Assembly: GCA_046728035.1 (NCBI GenBank) | Contig: JBKPDT010000175.1 | Coordinates: forward strand, 1-7,739 | Length of the DNA stretch: 7,739 nt | Source of the DNA: DASRWT01 sp046728035 | Lineage (GTDB): Bacteria > Methylomirabilota > Methylomirabilia > Rokubacteriales > CSP1-6 | Reading direction: 5' to 3' | In this document: positions 1 to 6,228 of the stretch, in pieces | Position numbering within the stretch: the first letter of the stretch is position 1 | Layout: the number at the start of each line of letters is the position of its first letter | Notes under the pieces: model-generated | What the model was told of the DNA's origin: nothing | What the model saw: the letters and a program-made list of their open reading frames with translations, nothing else | Databases searched by the model: none | Position numbers and translations under genes: made by a program

Positions 1-489
1 CCGCACGGGGCCGCCGGGGTCCCTGGCGGCCAGCGCCTCCGCGCGCCGGGCCTGGATCAGGTCGAAGTGCTCGAGATAGTCCGGATGGTAGGGCGTGACC
101 GGATACGGATGGGCCACGAAGCCGGGCGCGGCGGCGAGCCCTCGCATGGCGCGAGCGGCGATCTCGCACCGACCCTCACGGCTACGCGCCGCCGGCGCTG
201 CGGGATTCACGGTGACGACCACGAAGGCGCGGAGCGACTCGACGGCGCTCACATTGGCGGGGAGACGGCCCCCCGCGAAGGGATCACCGCCGACGTAGGC
301 GTGCAGGGCGCCCGAGCGCAGGGGGGCCGCCGCTGCCGAGAGCTCCAGGGTTTCGAGCCGGATCTCCTGCGGGTAGTACGACGGATAGAAGGGCAGCTCG
401 TGCCCGGCCTGGGCGGGCGCGGACGCCGCCATGACCGCGAGCAGGACGAGCCCGCGGAGAAGACGGAGCGCGGGGGAGGCGGCGCTCAC
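1..489 (-). CDS. Exported protein of unknown function (3' end beyond window)
   Basis: The minus strand is open from a GTG at 489-487 to the window edge without a stop, giving 163 residues of a longer protein. A strong ribosome binding site, GGAGGAG at 496-502, lies 6 bases before the GTG and decides the start. Residues 1-28 look like a Sec signal peptide: an Arg-containing n-region, the hydrophobic stretch LLRGLVLLAVMAASAP and a likely cut after AQA (26-28). The mature protein begins GHELPFYPSYYPQEI and is rich in Pro, Tyr and His, with a second such patch near residues 127-142 (HPYPVTPYHPDYLEHF). I do not recognise the family and assign no function. It starts 32 bases after the stop of the substrate-binding protein, with no terminator-like structure between, so the two are probably cotranscribed. 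Seen: frame, start, signal peptide. Inferred: envelope or periplasmic location and operon membership. Confidence 0.75.
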   Translation of the reverse strand, partial: MSAASPALRLLRGLVLLAVMAASAPAQAGHELPFYPSYYPQEIRLETLELSAAAAPLRSGALHAYVGGDPFAGGRLPANVSAVESLRAFVVVTVNPAAPAARSREGRCEIAARAMRGLAAAPGFVAHPYPVTPYHPDYLEHFDLIQARRAEALAARDPGGPVR

Positions 490-495
490 GCCGGT

Positions 496-502
496 CTCCT
501 CC
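496..502 (-). promoter_or_regulatory. Ribosome binding site of the exported unknown protein
   Basis: On the minus strand this reads GGAGGAG, 6 bases before the GTG at 489-487. It supports the GTG start over the internal ATG at codon 20, which would cut away most of the signal peptide. Confidence 0.7.
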
Positions 503-521
503 CCCGCGTCCTTTCGTGATG

Positions 522-1913
522 CTAGACCTTGATCTGGGGCCAGGTCTTGTCGATCCAGGTATAGGTCGAGGTGGGCTCTCCCTTGGGCCAGCCGGGAGGC
601 GCGGTGATGTTCCGGATGGGGATGGTGATGATCCGGTTCGGATCGAGGATCTGGAACGGATAGTCCGGGTGGTTGAGGGAAAAGCCGGTCATCGCGTCCT
701 TGTAGCCTTGGTGGTTGTCCGGACGGATGTAGAGGTAGCCGGCCGGCCCCGGGTGCATCAGTCCTTCCAGCTGGCCGATGATGGCCTCGTCGTCGGGCCA
801 GCCGCCCATGAGCTTGTTCGCCCGCTCCACGGCGGTCTTGAGCATGTACAGCGTCGAGTACGAGCCCTCGGACTGGAAGTTCGGGTACTCCTTCCAGCGG
901 TCGTAGTACTTCTTCACGAAGGTGTCGTTGTAGGGCCAGCGGTTGTTGGGCGGGTAGTTGAAGTAGTAGTTGGAGTGCACACCCGCGATCGCGCCCTCCG
1001 GGTGATCCTTGCCGATCGCGTGGGGAGCCACGCCGAACGCGATGGTGCTCGCGAACTTCATCTTCTTGAAGGTGTCGTACCGGAGCGCCTGCTTGTACAT
1101 CGCGACGTAGTCGCCCCCCCAGACCGAGGAGACGAGGAGGTCGGGCTTGGCCGCGATGGTCTTGGTGATGTGCGAGGTGAAGTCGGTGGTCCCGAGCTTG
1201 GGCCAGCCTTCCGACACCACCTGGGCCTGCGGCACCATCTTCTTCATCACGATGTTGAAGTGGTCGAAGGCGTTGCGGCCGTAGGAGTAGTCGGGGTGGA
1301 TGTGGGCGATGCGCTTGACCTTGGGCCAGGTCATCGCCGCCGCGATGGCGCAGGTGACGCCGTCGGCGGACTGCATGTTGGTGATGCGGAAGATGTAGTG
1401 CGGGTTCGGCACGGCCTTGTCGAACAGGAAGTCGGTGCATCCGTCCACGAAGATCGTGAGGAGCTTGAGCTCCTCAGCCACCGGTCCCAGCGCGGGGGTG
1501 TTGCCGCTGGAGATGACGCCGGTGAAGAGGTCGACCTTCTCGGAGAGCTTGAGCCGCCGCATCTCTTTCACGTTGGCGTCGGTGCCCGCGTTCTCGTCGG
1601 CCTTGAAGGTCTCGATCTTGCGCTTGCCGAGGAGGCCCCCCTGGGCGTTGATCTCGTCCGCGGCGAGGATATGGCCCTTGTAGGAGGGTTCGCCGAGGAC
1701 GGCGGCGGGGCCGGTGAAGAACGTCATGTGAGCGATCTTGTAGGGCGTGTCCGGAACAGTGCCCTTGGCCTGGGCGTGAGCGGGACGGGCCCCCAGGATT
1801 GGCACCGGCAGGACACCGACCGCGGCAGCGGAGGCACTGATTCCCGCGGCAGCGGTGCCGACGGTGACGCCCATCTGGGAGAGGAAGTCGCGCCGTGAAA
1901 CCTCATGGGACAT
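522..1913 (-). CDS. Tat-exported ABC transporter substrate-binding protein, HAAT (branched-chain amino acid/amide) type
   Basis: A 463-residue periplasmic binding protein of the Peripla_BP_6/LivK type, which captures small amide-like solutes and delivers them to a LivHMGF-type ABC permease. The N-terminus has a twin-arginine signal: SRRDFL at residues 6-11, a weakly hydrophobic Ala/Gly/Val stretch to about 40, and a likely cut after AHA (45-47). The mature part opens with the family pattern: YKIAHMTFFTGPAAVLGEPSYKG (59-80, start of lobe 1), then AADEINAQGGLLGK (84-97). A later stretch, PDYSYGRNAFDHF (207-219), fits the hinge and second-lobe entry. The length is slightly above the usual 370-430, because of the Tat leader and a C-terminal Pro/Trp-rich tail. 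The ATG at 1913 has AAGGAGGG 8 bases upstream. The ligand cannot be named; in many environmental bacteria such proteins also bind urea, aromatic acids or other amides. No permease or ATPase gene is in the window, so the partner transporter must lie elsewhere. Confidence 0.9.
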   Translation of the reverse strand: MSHEVSRRDFLSQMGVTVGTAAAGISASAAAVGVLPVPILGARPAHAQAKGTVPDTPYKIAHMTFFTGPAAVLGEPSYKGHILAADEINAQGGLLGKRKIETFKADENAGTDANVKEMRRLKLSEKVDLFTGVISSGNTPALGPVAEELKLLTIFVDGCTDFLFDKAVPNPHYIFRITNMQSADGVTCAIAAAMTWPKVKRIAHIHPDYSYGRNAFDHFNIVMKKMVPQAQVVSEGWPKLGTTDFTSHITKTIAAKPDLLVSSVWGGDYVAMYKQALRYDTFKKMKFASTIAFGVAPHAIGKDHPEGAIAGVHSNYYFNYPPNNRWPYNDTFVKKYYDRWKEYPNFQSEGSYSTLYMLKTAVERANKLMGGWPDDEAIIGQLEGLMHPGPAGYLYIRPDNHQGYKDAMTGFSLNHPDYPFQILDPNRIITIPIRNITAPPGWPKGEPTSTYTWIDKTWPQIKV

Positions 1914-1921
1914 GGGTGGTG

Positions 1922-1929
1922 CCCTCCTT
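1922..1929 (-). promoter_or_regulatory. Ribosome binding site of the substrate-binding protein
   Basis: On the minus strand this reads AAGGAGGG, a near-perfect Shine-Dalgarno sequence 8 bases before the ATG at 1913-1911. It fixes the start that places the twin-arginine motif at residues 6-11. Confidence 0.75.
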
Positions 1930-1965
1930 CAGTCAGGAATCGGTCGCTCGAGTAGGCTCAGTGGC

Positions 1966-1995
1966 CGTATACGCCCCCATTCCAGCCCGTGTCAA
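1966..1995 (-). promoter_or_regulatory. Predicted sigma-70-type promoter of the substrate-binding protein gene
   Basis: On the minus strand a perfect -35 box TTGACA (1995-1990) is followed after 18 bases by TATACG (1971-1966), a 4/6 match to the -10 consensus. Transcription would begin near 1959, giving a leader of about 45 bases that contains the ribosome binding site at 1922-1929. This is the best promoter match I found in the window; the assignment is by motif only. Confidence 0.6.
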
Positions 1996-2005
1996 GGTCT
2001 AACCA

Positions 2006-2038
2006 CCCGACTTATCGGGGGGGAAATGCCCCATTTCC
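2006..2038. promoter_or_regulatory. Two adjacent inverted repeats, candidate operator
   Basis: Two perfect inverted repeats lie side by side between the divergent genes. The first is CCCGA (2006-2010) / TCGGG (2015-2019) around a 4-base CTTA centre. The second is GGAAATG (2022-2028) / CATTTCC (2032-2038) around CCC. A run of seven G (2017-2023) joins them. They end 26 bases before the plus-strand TATAAT and start 11 bases beyond the -35 box of the minus-strand promoter, so a protein bound here could act on both transcription units. The short arms could also be chance in GC-rich DNA, but the second contains an AT-rich core that is rare in this window. No regulator gene is adjacent. Confidence 0.4.
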
Positions 2039-2063
2039 GGTAACCCGACGCCGGTGCCCGTCT

Positions 2064-2069
2064 TATAAT
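2064..2069 (+). promoter_or_regulatory. Possible -10 box for the plus-strand operon
   Basis: A perfect TATAAT stands alone in very GC-rich surroundings, 41 bases before the ATG at 2111. The position expected for a -35 box (about 2041-2046) reads TAACCC and does not match the consensus, and there is no extended -10 TG. A promoter here would need an activator or an alternative recognition element. Transcription would begin near 2076, which excludes the in-frame TTG at 2069 as the start codon of the first gene. Confidence 0.4.
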
Positions 2070-2110
2070 TGGCGACGGAGGAGACGGGCTTTCAGAACCC
2101 GGGCTGGCCC

Positions 2111-2773
2111 ATGGTGACGACAGCGTTCCGCGGGGTGATGACGGCGGTTCGCGCCCGCCCGGGCGTGCTCGTCGCGGTGGCGGCGGGGGTGTTCGCGCTG
2201 GACATCCTGGTGCCGCCCCTGGTGCTCTCACTGGCCCGCAAGCCGGTGGACTTCTTCACCTTCAATCCCTGGCTCAACCGTCTCCCCGACTACCTGGCCG
2301 CTCCCCAGCCGCCGCTCCTGGATAAGCTCGGTCGGCTCTGGGACATCGCCCTCTTTTGGTTCTCGGCCGACGGCTCGTTCGGCGTCGAGTGGGGCTTCGC
2401 CGTCACCGTGAGTGATCTCGTTCGGTTCGCCCTCATGGGACTCATCGTCGGCACCTACTTCACCCTCTGGGCACATCTGCGCCGGACGCCGTCCTTTCCC
2501 GTCCTCGCGCGTCGGGCCGGCGGGGGCGGCGGCCTGCTGGGGGCGGTGTCCGGCGTGCTGGGGCTGTCCACCAGCGCGTGCACCGTCATGGGCTGTGGGG
2601 CGCCCGTGATCCCCGTGGTGGGCCTCGCCTTCGTGGGCATGTCGAGCACCACGCTCAAATGGATGGCGGAGCTCTCGACGGTGGGGACCGGCCTGGTGCT
2701 CGCCGGGCTGATCCTCGGCGTGTCCTACCTCGGGTGGCGGGTCGGCGCTTCTGGCCGGGCGGTGACGCCATGA
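2111..2773 (+). CDS. Small integral membrane protein with a transmembrane Cys pair, function unknown
   Basis: 220 residues from the ATG at 2111. An in-frame TTG at 2069 would add 14 residues but overlaps the TATAAT, and a GTG at 2114 is also possible. No good ribosome binding site sits before any of them, so the start is uncertain. Hydrophobic segments lie at about 18-41, 103-122, 141-178 (long enough for a hairpin of two helices) and 192-209. A soluble loop at about 43-100, rich in aromatic residues and Pro (FFTFNPWLNRLPDYLAAPQPP), separates the first two. The striking part is STSACTVMGCGAPVIPVVG (153-171): Cys157 and Cys162 with Gly-Cys-Gly-Ala-Pro inside or beside a membrane segment, which could bind a metal or undergo redox change. 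I do not recognise the family. The stop overlaps the start of the acetyltransferase (ATGA at 2770-2773), indicating translational coupling. Confidence 0.7.
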   Translation: MVTTAFRGVMTAVRARPGVLVAVAAGVFALDILVPPLVLSLARKPVDFFTFNPWLNRLPDYLAAPQPPLLDKLGRLWDIALFWFSADGSFGVEWGFAVTVSDLVRFALMGLIVGTYFTLWAHLRRTPSFPVLARRAGGGGGLLGAVSGVLGLSTSACTVMGCGAPVIPVVGLAFVGMSSTTLKWMAELSTVGTGLVLAGLILGVSYLGWRVGASGRAVTP

Positions 2774-3342
2774 CAACCCTTGCCACCGATCGCCTGCTGC
2801 TCCGGCCCTTCGGCGCCGGGGACGCCGCGGCGCATGCGCGACTCTACGACGATCCGGAGGTGACGCGCTGGCTCGGTGACGGCCCCTGGCACGGAGACGC
2901 GGCGCGCGCCCGCTCGCGAAGGACGCTCGAGCGCTTCGCGGAGGCATGGGCGGCGCATGGATGGGGTGTCTGGGCCATCAGCGATCGGGTGACCGGCGAG
3001 GTCATGGGCCAGTGCGGACTCCAGCATCTCGAGCTGGCCCCGGGCACTCCCGCCGAGGTCGAAGTGCTCTATGCGCTCGAACGCCGCCACTGGGGGCGGG
3101 GCCTCGCGTCGGAGGCCGCCCGCGCCGCCCTCGGGCACGGCTTCGGCGTACTCGCCCTGCCCCGAATCGTGGGGGTGGCGCGGCCCGACAATCACGCCTC
3201 GCGCGCGGTGCTGGAAAAGATCGGCCTCGTCTTCGAGCGCGAGCTGAGCCTCCTCGGGAAACCTGCCGTCTGCTATGCGCAATCCCGCGCCGCGCACCTC
3301 GCGCGCGGGGCGGGCGCGACGGCAGGATGGGCCGGCGCATGA
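2770..3342 (+). CDS. GNAT-family N-acetyltransferase, RimJ/RimL-like
   Basis: 190 residues, matching the usual 170-200 for Acetyltransf_3 proteins, which transfer acetyl from acetyl-CoA to protein N-termini or small amines in the cytoplasm. The start has the typical form LATDRLLLRPFGAGDA (4-19), followed by LYDDPEVTRWLG (25-36). The acetyl-CoA-binding motif A is RRHWGRGLASEA (105-116), the R/Q-x-x-G-x-G/A pyrophosphate loop. The next motif is RPDNHASRAVLEKIGL (138-153), with the family's conserved N-x-x-S followed by the helix and K-x-G-[FL]. The ATG at 2770 overlaps the stop of the membrane protein (ATGA), with a weak GGTGA 4 bases upstream; an in-frame extension to 2578 would lie inside the upstream gene and is rejected. 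The stop overlaps the start of the cyclase by the same ATGA arrangement. The C-terminal 20 residues are Ala/Gly-rich and fall outside the domain. The substrate cannot be told from sequence. Confidence 0.88.
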   Translation: MTTLATDRLLLRPFGAGDAAAHARLYDDPEVTRWLGDGPWHGDAARARSRRTLERFAEAWAAHGWGVWAISDRVTGEVMGQCGLQHLELAPGTPAEVEVLYALERRHWGRGLASEAARAALGHGFGVLALPRIVGVARPDNHASRAVLEKIGLVFERELSLLGKPAVCYAQSRAAHLARGAGATAGWAGA

Positions 3343-5381
3343 CCTTCACGCTCGGCCGGAAGATCGCGATCGGCTTCAGCGCGGCCCTCGTGGTCCTGGT
3401 GCTGATCGGAGGCGCGTCCTTCAGCAGTCTCGCCGACCTCGCCCTGAACGCCCAGCGGGTGGAGCAGACCTACCAGACTCTCCAGGTGCTGGAGGGTATC
3501 CTCGCCCGCGTGATCGACGTGGAGACGGGAGAGCGCGGCTTCCTCATCTCGGGGGCGGACCACTATCTCGAACCTTACCGGGTCGCACGCGAGAGCCTCC
3601 GCCAGGAGCTTGCGCGCGCCCGGCGTCTCACCGACGACAATCCCGCCCAGCGCCAGCGGCTCGACCTGCTCGAGCCGCTCATCGCGCGCAAGCTCACCCT
3701 CGTCGCGCAGAGCATCAGCGAGCGCGAGCGGGCGGACGGCACCGATGCCATGACCCTCCTCGAGGAGGGTCAGTCCACCATGGACGAGATCCGCACCACC
3801 ATCTTCAGGATGAAGGCCGAGGAGCTGCGGCTCCTCGCCGAGCGCGGTGAGACCGCCGCCGCCAGTCGGCGCAAGGCGCTCCTCGTCGTGGGAGGCGGCT
3901 GCTTCTCCGCCATCGCCCTCATGGGCCTGGCCGGTCTCCTCATCCGCCTCGATCTCCGCCGCCGCCGCGCCGCCGAAGCCGAGCTCCAGGCCGCGGAGGA
4001 GCGCTACCGCCTCCTCTTCGACCGCAGCCAGGCCGGCATCTTCCGCACCAACCGGGAGGGGCTGCTCCTCGAATGCAATCCCGCCTTCGCCCGGATGCTC
4101 GGCTACCGGAGTCCGGAGGATGCGCGCGGCCGGAATGCCGCCGACCTGCACTCCGACCGCGAGGCGATGGCGCTGATCCTCCGGCGGCTCCTCGCGGGCG
4201 AGACGATCAATGACCTGGAGCTGCCCCTCCGGCGGCGGAGCGGCGAGACGGTGTGGGCCCTCATGAGCGTGGTCTACATGCCGGACCTCGCCGATCCGCA
4301 CTTCGAGGGCACCATCATCGACATCACCGACCGCAAGCAGGCGTCGGACCGCCTCGTCCATCTGCTCCAGACCGAGCAGCAGCTCAAGGAGATGGGCGAC
4401 CTCCTCGACGCCTGCCTCACCCTCACCGAGGTCTACAGCGTGGTCCGGCGCTCGCTCGAGGCGCTCTTTCCCGCGGGGTCGGGCGCGCTCCACGTCATCA
4501 ACGCCTCCCGGAACCTCGTGGAGACGGTGACGGCTTGGGGAGCGGGCGGCGCGGGCGGTGAGACGGTGTTTGCCCCCGCCGATTGCTGGGCGCTCCGGCG
4601 CGGACGCATCCACGTGGTGGACAAGAGCGGCGACGGTCTCGTCTGCTCTCACCTCGAGGCGCCCCTGCCCGTGTCCTATCTGTGCATCCCCCTCGTCGCC
4701 CAGGGCGAGGCGGTGGGCGTGCTTTACTTCGCGCGCGACGCCGCGCTCCCGCCCTTCAGCCAGGAAGAGCAGCGCGTGGCCGGCGCCGCCGGGGACAAGC
4801 TCGGGCTGGCCCTCGCCAACCTCGCGCTGCGTGAGCGACTCCGCACCCAGTCGGTGCGCGATCACCTGACGGGCCTGTTCAACCGGCGCTACATGGAGGA
4901 GACGCTCGAGCGCGAGCTGCGGCGGGCGCAGCGCAACAGCGTGCCGCTGTCCGTGATCATGGTGGACGTGGACCACTTCAAGCGCTTCAACGACGAGCAC
5001 GGCCACGACGCGGGGGATGCCCTCCTCGCCGAGCTGGGGCGGCTCTTGCGCGGCCATGTGCGCGCGGAGGATGTCCCCTGCCGCGTGGGCGGCGAGGAGT
5101 TCGCCATCGTGATGCCGGGCGCCGCCGCCAAGGACGCGGTGCGCCGCGCCGAGCAGCTGCGCGAGGCGGCCCTTCGCCTCCGCATCGTCCACCGCGGGGT
5201 CTCGCTCGGCGCGGTCACTATATCGCTGGGCGTGGCCGCCTACCCGGAACACGCGGCGGTCTCCGACGCGCTCCTCCGCGCCTCCGATGGCGCGCTCTAT
5301 CGCGCCAAGCGCGAGGGGCGCGACCGGGTCGTGATCTCCGACGTCGTCCCGCCCCCGCCTCCCGAATCAGCGGCGCCCTGA
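3339..5381 (+). CDS. Membrane-anchored sensor diguanylate cyclase, CHASE3-PAS-GAF-GGDEF
   Basis: 680 residues. It makes cyclic di-GMP from two GTP, in response to signals read by three sensor modules. Order: membrane helix about 9-29; periplasmic CHASE3 domain about 38-178 with its signature DVETGERGFLISGADHYLEP (60-79); second helix about 181-203; PAS domain about 221-332 (ERYRLLFDRSQAGIF to GTIIDITDRK); GAF domain about 355-497; GGDEF domain about 505-665. In the GGDEF domain, DHLTGLFNRR (508-517), DVDHFKRFNDEHGHDAGD (543-560) and the catalytic GGEEF (584-588) are intact. RAED (575-578) lies five residues before GGEEF, exactly where the RxxD product-inhibition site belongs, so feedback inhibition is likely. 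The tail is a proline run (PPPPP, 671-675). The ATG at 3339 overlaps the acetyltransferase stop (ATGA); an in-frame ATG at 3327 would add four residues. An in-frame extension upstream to 2946 would lie wholly inside the acetyltransferase gene and is a shadow. Confidence 0.95.
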   Translation: MTFTLGRKIAIGFSAALVVLVLIGGASFSSLADLALNAQRVEQTYQTLQVLEGILARVIDVETGERGFLISGADHYLEPYRVARESLRQELARARRLTDDNPAQRQRLDLLEPLIARKLTLVAQSISERERADGTDAMTLLEEGQSTMDEIRTTIFRMKAEELRLLAERGETAAASRRKALLVVGGGCFSAIALMGLAGLLIRLDLRRRRAAEAELQAAEERYRLLFDRSQAGIFRTNREGLLLECNPAFARMLGYRSPEDARGRNAADLHSDREAMALILRRLLAGETINDLELPLRRRSGETVWALMSVVYMPDLADPHFEGTIIDITDRKQASDRLVHLLQTEQQLKEMGDLLDACLTLTEVYSVVRRSLEALFPAGSGALHVINASRNLVETVTAWGAGGAGGETVFAPADCWALRRGRIHVVDKSGDGLVCSHLEAPLPVSYLCIPLVAQGEAVGVLYFARDAALPPFSQEEQRVAGAAGDKLGLALANLALRERLRTQSVRDHLTGLFNRRYMEETLERELRRAQRNSVPLSVIMVDVDHFKRFNDEHGHDAGDALLAELGRLLRGHVRAEDVPCRVGGEEFAIVMPGAAAKDAVRRAEQLREAALRLRIVHRGVSLGAVTISLGVAAYPEHAAVSDALLRASDGALYRAKREGRDRVVISDVVPPPPPESAAP

Positions 5382-5382
5382 A

Positions 5383-5415
5383 CCTCGCGGCGAGGAAGGC
5401 GGCGACGCGGTCGCC
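5383..5415. terminator. Two small hairpins between convergent genes, weak terminator candidate
   Basis: The 37-base gap between the cyclase stop and the glycosyltransferase stop holds two perfect hairpins: CCTCG-CGG-CGAGG (5383-5395) and GGCGAC-GCG-GTCGCC (5401-5415). Neither is followed by a T tract in either direction, so neither is a standard intrinsic terminator. Their place at a tail-to-tail junction makes a role in ending both transcripts plausible. Short GC stems also arise by chance at this base composition. Confidence 0.3.
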
Positions 5416-5418
5416 CCG

Positions 5419-6228
5419 TCAATCCGAACCCGGCGCCTCGGTCCCGCCGTCCAGGCGCGTGTAGCGCCGGCGGATGCTCTGGAGGCGGCGCGAGCGCTTG
5501 AGGCCGGTGCGATGGAGGAGGTAGCGGGTGACCACCCAGAGGATCTTGGTGCCGTACACGCACGAGTCCACGAAGCTCGCGGAGGAGGCCTCAGCGAAGT
5601 AGCGGACCGGCACCGCGATCTCGGCGAGCCGGAACTCGCCCGACACCGCCTGGGCGATGATCTCCTGGTCGAAGACGAAGCCGTCGGAGTTCATCCGGAA
5701 GTTCGCCGATTCCAGGACTTCCCGGCTGAACGCGCGATAACCGGTGTGGAACTCGGAGAGGTCGAGGCCGAAGGCCCGATTCTCCACCCAGGTGAGAAAG
5801 CGGTTGGCTACGTACTTCCACCACGGCATGCCCTGCTGGATCGCCGATCCCCCGCCCGCCAGCCGCGAGCCCAGCACGAGGTCGGCCTCGCCCCGCACGA
5901 TGGGCTCGATGATCTTGGGGACGAGAGTCGGGTCGTACTGGTAGTCGGGGTGCACCATCACCACGATGTCGGCGCCTGCCCGGAGCGCCTCCGTGTAGCA
6001 CGTCTTCTGGTTGGCGCCGTAGCCGTAGTTCCGGTCGTGCACGAAGATCTCGAGGCCCAGCTCGCGCGCGATGTCCAAGGTGGCGTCGGTGGAGCCGTCG
6101 TCGACCAGGATGACGAGATTCACCGATTCCTTGGGCAGCTCCTCGTAGGTGAGGCGAAGGGTGCGGCCCGCATTGTAGGCGGGCATCACGACCACCACCT
6201 TCGGCGCGGGAGCCTTGGGCGCGGCCAC
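5419..6228 (-). CDS. Family 2 glycosyltransferase, DPM1/polyprenyl-phosphate sugar synthase-like
   Basis: 269 residues from a GTG at 6228. GT-A fold enzymes of the DPM/DPG-synthase-like group move a sugar from a nucleotide donor to a polyprenyl phosphate at the cytoplasmic membrane face. Visible motifs: VVVVMPAYNAG (11-21), VILVDDGSTDATLDIA (39-54) for nucleotide binding, GYGANQKTCYTEAL (69-82), VMVHPDYQYDP (90-100) in place of the usual D-x-D-x-Q-x-x-P metal site, LVLGSRLAGG (117-126), EFHTGYRAFSREVL (159-172) and FVFDQEIIAQA (184-194). The C-terminal part has one weakly hydrophobic stretch (about 218-238) and a basic tail, but no clear membrane domain. Start: an in-frame GTG at 6264 would add a Gly-rich leader that is merely the methyltransferase C-terminus in another frame. 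The GTG at 6228 shares one base with the methyltransferase stop (TAGTG) and has GGAGG 10 bases upstream. The sugar donor is unknown. Confidence 0.9.
   Translation of the reverse strand: MAAPKAPAPKVVVVMPAYNAGRTLRLTYEELPKESVNLVILVDDGSTDATLDIARELGLEIFVHDRNYGYGANQKTCYTEALRAGADIVVMVHPDYQYDPTLVPKIIEPIVRGEADLVLGSRLAGGGSAIQQGMPWWKYVANRFLTWVENRAFGLDLSEFHTGYRAFSREVLESANFRMNSDGFVFDQEIIAQAVSGEFRLAEIAVPVRYFAEASSASFVDSCVYGTKILWVVTRYLLHRTGLKRSRRLQSIRRRYTRLDGGTEAPGSD

Noticed and set aside
67..519. Plus-strand frame of 150 codons at the left edge
   Set aside because: The opposite strand has a signal-peptide-bearing frame with a strong ribosome binding site, which explains the region better.
516..1898. Long plus-strand open frame (460 codons) opposite the substrate-binding protein gene
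   Set aside because: Its translation is Val/Gly/Arg/Asp-rich with no domain pattern. The minus strand encodes a full binding protein with Tat signal, ribosome binding site and promoter. Long antisense frames are expected in DNA this GC-rich.
1930..2060. Possible riboswitch or small RNA in the divergent gap
   Set aside because: The minus-strand leader after the predicted start is only about 45 bases, and I see no known riboswitch core. The inverted repeats lie upstream of that promoter, not in the transcript.
2069..2110. TTG start at 2069 for the membrane protein
   Set aside because: It overlaps the perfect TATAAT, has no ribosome binding site, and adds a polar stretch before the first hydrophobic segment. 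GGAGGAG at 2077-2083 has no in-frame start at a suitable distance.
2578..2769. Upstream extension of the acetyltransferase frame
   Set aside because: The extension lies inside the membrane protein gene and reads as His/Gly/Arg-rich shadow sequence. The GNAT fold begins directly after the ATG at 2770.
3273..5252. Long minus-strand open frame (659 codons) opposite the diguanylate cyclase
   Set aside because: It is low in complexity (Glu/Gly/Ala/His/Arg) and mirrors the cyclase codons, while the plus strand shows unmistakable CHASE3, PAS, GAF and GGDEF motifs.
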